Origin: MWAR01 sp036567845
GTDB lineage: Bacteria > Muiribacteriota > Ozemobacteria > Ozemobacterales > Ozemobacteraceae
Direction: 5' to 3'
DNA length: 7,471 bases
Assembly: GCA_036567845.1 (NCBI GenBank)
Contig: DATCTT010000425.1
Span: forward strand, 1 to 7,471
Shown here: piece after piece, positions 6,272 to 7,471 of the stretch
How positions within the stretch are numbered: position 1 is the first letter of the stretch
Layout: every line of letters starts with the position of its first letter
Translations under genes and position numbers: made by a program
Notes under the pieces: generated by a model
What the model was told of the DNA's origin: nothing
What the model saw: the letters and a program-made list of their open reading frames with translations, nothing else
Databases searched by the model: none

Positions 6272-7471
6272 ATGTATCTCTCCCTACGCGTCAAGATCCT
6301 TTCCGTGCTCTTCCTGGTGATCGCGGCTCTCGGCTTCGTTTTCAACGAGAGCGCGACCCGTCTCATCGTCGAAAAGACCGAAGAGATTTTCCAGGAACGC
6401 GTCGACACGCTTCTCAGCTCAATCCGCTCCTACTGGGAAGCAGAGAAAAACCAGGTTCTGCGCTCCGCGACACTGTTTTCCGAGTCGGACAAGCTGGTGA
6501 ACTACTCGGTGTACGGTCTGACGAACCTGCTCCAGAAGGAAATGCACCGGGTGCTGGCCAATTCCGGCTATCACGAACTCCGACTGCATCTCAAGACCGG
6601 CCTGATCCTCTCGACGCGTGCACTACCGGTGTTTGGCCCGCCCATCGTCATCACGAACCCGCGCATGACCCTTTCCCGCCTCGACATCTCGGTCATCGGG
6701 GACCGCCTGATCCTCGGCGCGACGGTGCCGATCTTCAAGACCGAGGAGTTCATCGGCTACCTCACCCTGCAACGCGAACTCGACGACAACCGCATGCGGC
6801 GCATGTCCCGCAACCTCATCGCCGATGTCACGGTCGCCGTCCGGGAAACGGTGCTCGCCTCCTCTCTGGGCGGCCAAGCCCGCCAGGATCTCGCCGCTGC
6901 CATTGGCCGCCAGCCAGACCGCCCAGAGCGCATCTTCACCCTGCGCCTTGCCGGAGTATCCCACTCGATCGGCCAGATCGAGCTGGGGGAAACCGTCGAC
7001 AAGCAGTCGTTCCGCATCTACTGCGCCACTTCGCAGGAACGAATGCTGGCGATGGTTTCCAGCGCCCGCGGCCAGACGTTCGGCATCACGGTCCTCGCAC
7101 TCGCCGTCGCCCTGCTCATCTCGTTCCTCTTCTCGGAAAAAGTACTGCTCGGCCGCATCCGCCAGGTGCGCGATGGCGCCCAGCGGCTCTCCCAGGGCGA
7201 TCTTTCCTTCCGGCTTCCCGAGCGCGGCCGCGACGAGCTGGGCGATCTGGCAGGCTCGTTCAACGAGATGGGGGCCGCTTTGCTCAGCAACCGCGAGCAC
7301 ATCCAGCAGACGATCGACCGGCTCGAGGCGCTGAAAACCTACATCCAGAACATTCTCTCCAGCCTCAGCACCTCGGTCATCACCTTCGACCGGAGCGGCC
7401 GGGTGGAAACGGCCAACGGCGCCGCGCAACGCGAGCTGGCGGGCGTCTTTCCCCCCGAACCCGGCCTGCCG
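6272..7471 (+). CDS. Membrane sensor with periplasmic domain, HAMP and PAS, probably a histidine kinase (3' end cut off)
   Basis: Open from ATG 6272 to the window edge: 400 codons, no stop. TM1 is at about 8-24. A periplasmic region of about 245 residues (25-268) has the long helix then alpha/beta pattern of a CACHE-like sensor, with 'VIGDRLILGATVPIF' and 'FIGYLTLQREL' at 141-170. TM2 is at about 269-287. A HAMP domain (289-342) contains GDLSFRLPERGRDELGDLAGSFNEM. A short signalling helix (343-357) leads into a PAS domain whose start, YIQNILSSLSTSVITFDRSGRVETAN (357-382), is typical of NtrY-like and related kinases. The output domain is beyond the window; a His-kinase core is likely, but a diguanylate cyclase or phosphatase is possible. 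The ribosome site is weak (CGGA, 7 nt spacing). It follows the solute-binding-like gene by 11 nt, suggesting that the secreted protein feeds ligand information to this sensor. Confidence 0.85.
   Translation, partial: MYLSLRVKILSVLFLVIAALGFVFNESATRLIVEKTEEIFQERVDTLLSSIRSYWEAEKNQVLRSATLFSESDKLVNYSVYGLTNLLQKEMHRVLANSGYHELRLHLKTGLILSTRALPVFGPPIVITNPRMTLSRLDISVIGDRLILGATVPIFKTEEFIGYLTLQRELDDNRMRRMSRNLIADVTVAVRETVLASSLGGQARQDLAAAIGRQPDRPERIFTLRLAGVSHSIGQIELGETVDKQSFRIYCATSQERMLAMVSSARGQTFGITVLALAVALLISFLFSEKVLLGRIRQVRDGAQRLSQGDLSFRLPERGRDELGDLAGSFNEMGAALLSNREHIQQTIDRLEALKTYIQNILSSLSTSVITFDRSGRVETANGAAQRELAGVFPPEPGLP

Noticed and set aside
6623..7429. - strand open frame (268 codons) opposite the sensor gene
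   Set aside because: The + frame encodes clear TM, HAMP and PAS features, so the opposite frame is a shadow.
1..7471. CRISPR arrays, tRNA/rRNA genes, insertion sequences, phage att sites
   Set aside because: No short regularly spaced repeats, no tRNA cloverleaf, no transposase and no terminal inverted repeats were seen. The only direct repeat is the domain duplication inside the second gene.

Overview
The window is GC-rich (roughly 60-65% by eye), gene-dense and bacterial. Signal peptides, an inner-membrane polysaccharide co-polymerase-like protein and a periplasmic-type sensor suggest a Gram-negative (diderm) organism. No rRNA, tRNA or lineage marker is present, so I do not assign a phylum; weak similarity to well-known families suggests an under-sampled lineage.

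Layout. Left block (+ strand): the C-terminal 136 codons of a radical SAM/SPASM-like protein (3-413) overlap by 4 nt (ATGA) a membrane-anchored protein built from two nearly identical copies of an acidic, Trp-rich domain (410-1291). A large GC-rich hairpin (1328-1373) separates this block from a convergent gene on the - strand, a secreted polysaccharide deacetylase (CE4/NodB, 1401-2447) with all its catalytic motifs. A gap of about 90 nt (2448-2535) must carry the divergent promoters.

Right block (+ strand, 2536 to the window edge): four tightly packed genes that look like one operon. They encode an exported ankyrin-repeat protein (2536-3558), a Wzc/GumC-like two-TM protein with a degenerate BY-kinase/ParA-like ATPase domain (3574-5343), a secreted protein resembling ABC-type solute-binding proteins (5340-6260; ATGA overlap), and the first 400 residues of a TM-periplasmic-TM-HAMP-PAS sensor (6272-7471, cut by the window end). 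Gaps are 15 nt, -4 nt and 11 nt.

How they may work together (inference). The right block looks like an envelope sensing unit. A secreted ligand-binding-like protein and an exported ankyrin scaffold would work with a membrane sensor, alongside a polysaccharide co-polymerase-like protein whose ATPase lacks the Walker A lysine and a C-terminal tyrosine cluster. The polysaccharide deacetylase next door fits a glycan theme. The most unusual points are the co-localisation of these four protein types, the degenerate kinase domain, and the recently duplicated domain protein translationally coupled to a radical SAM enzyme.
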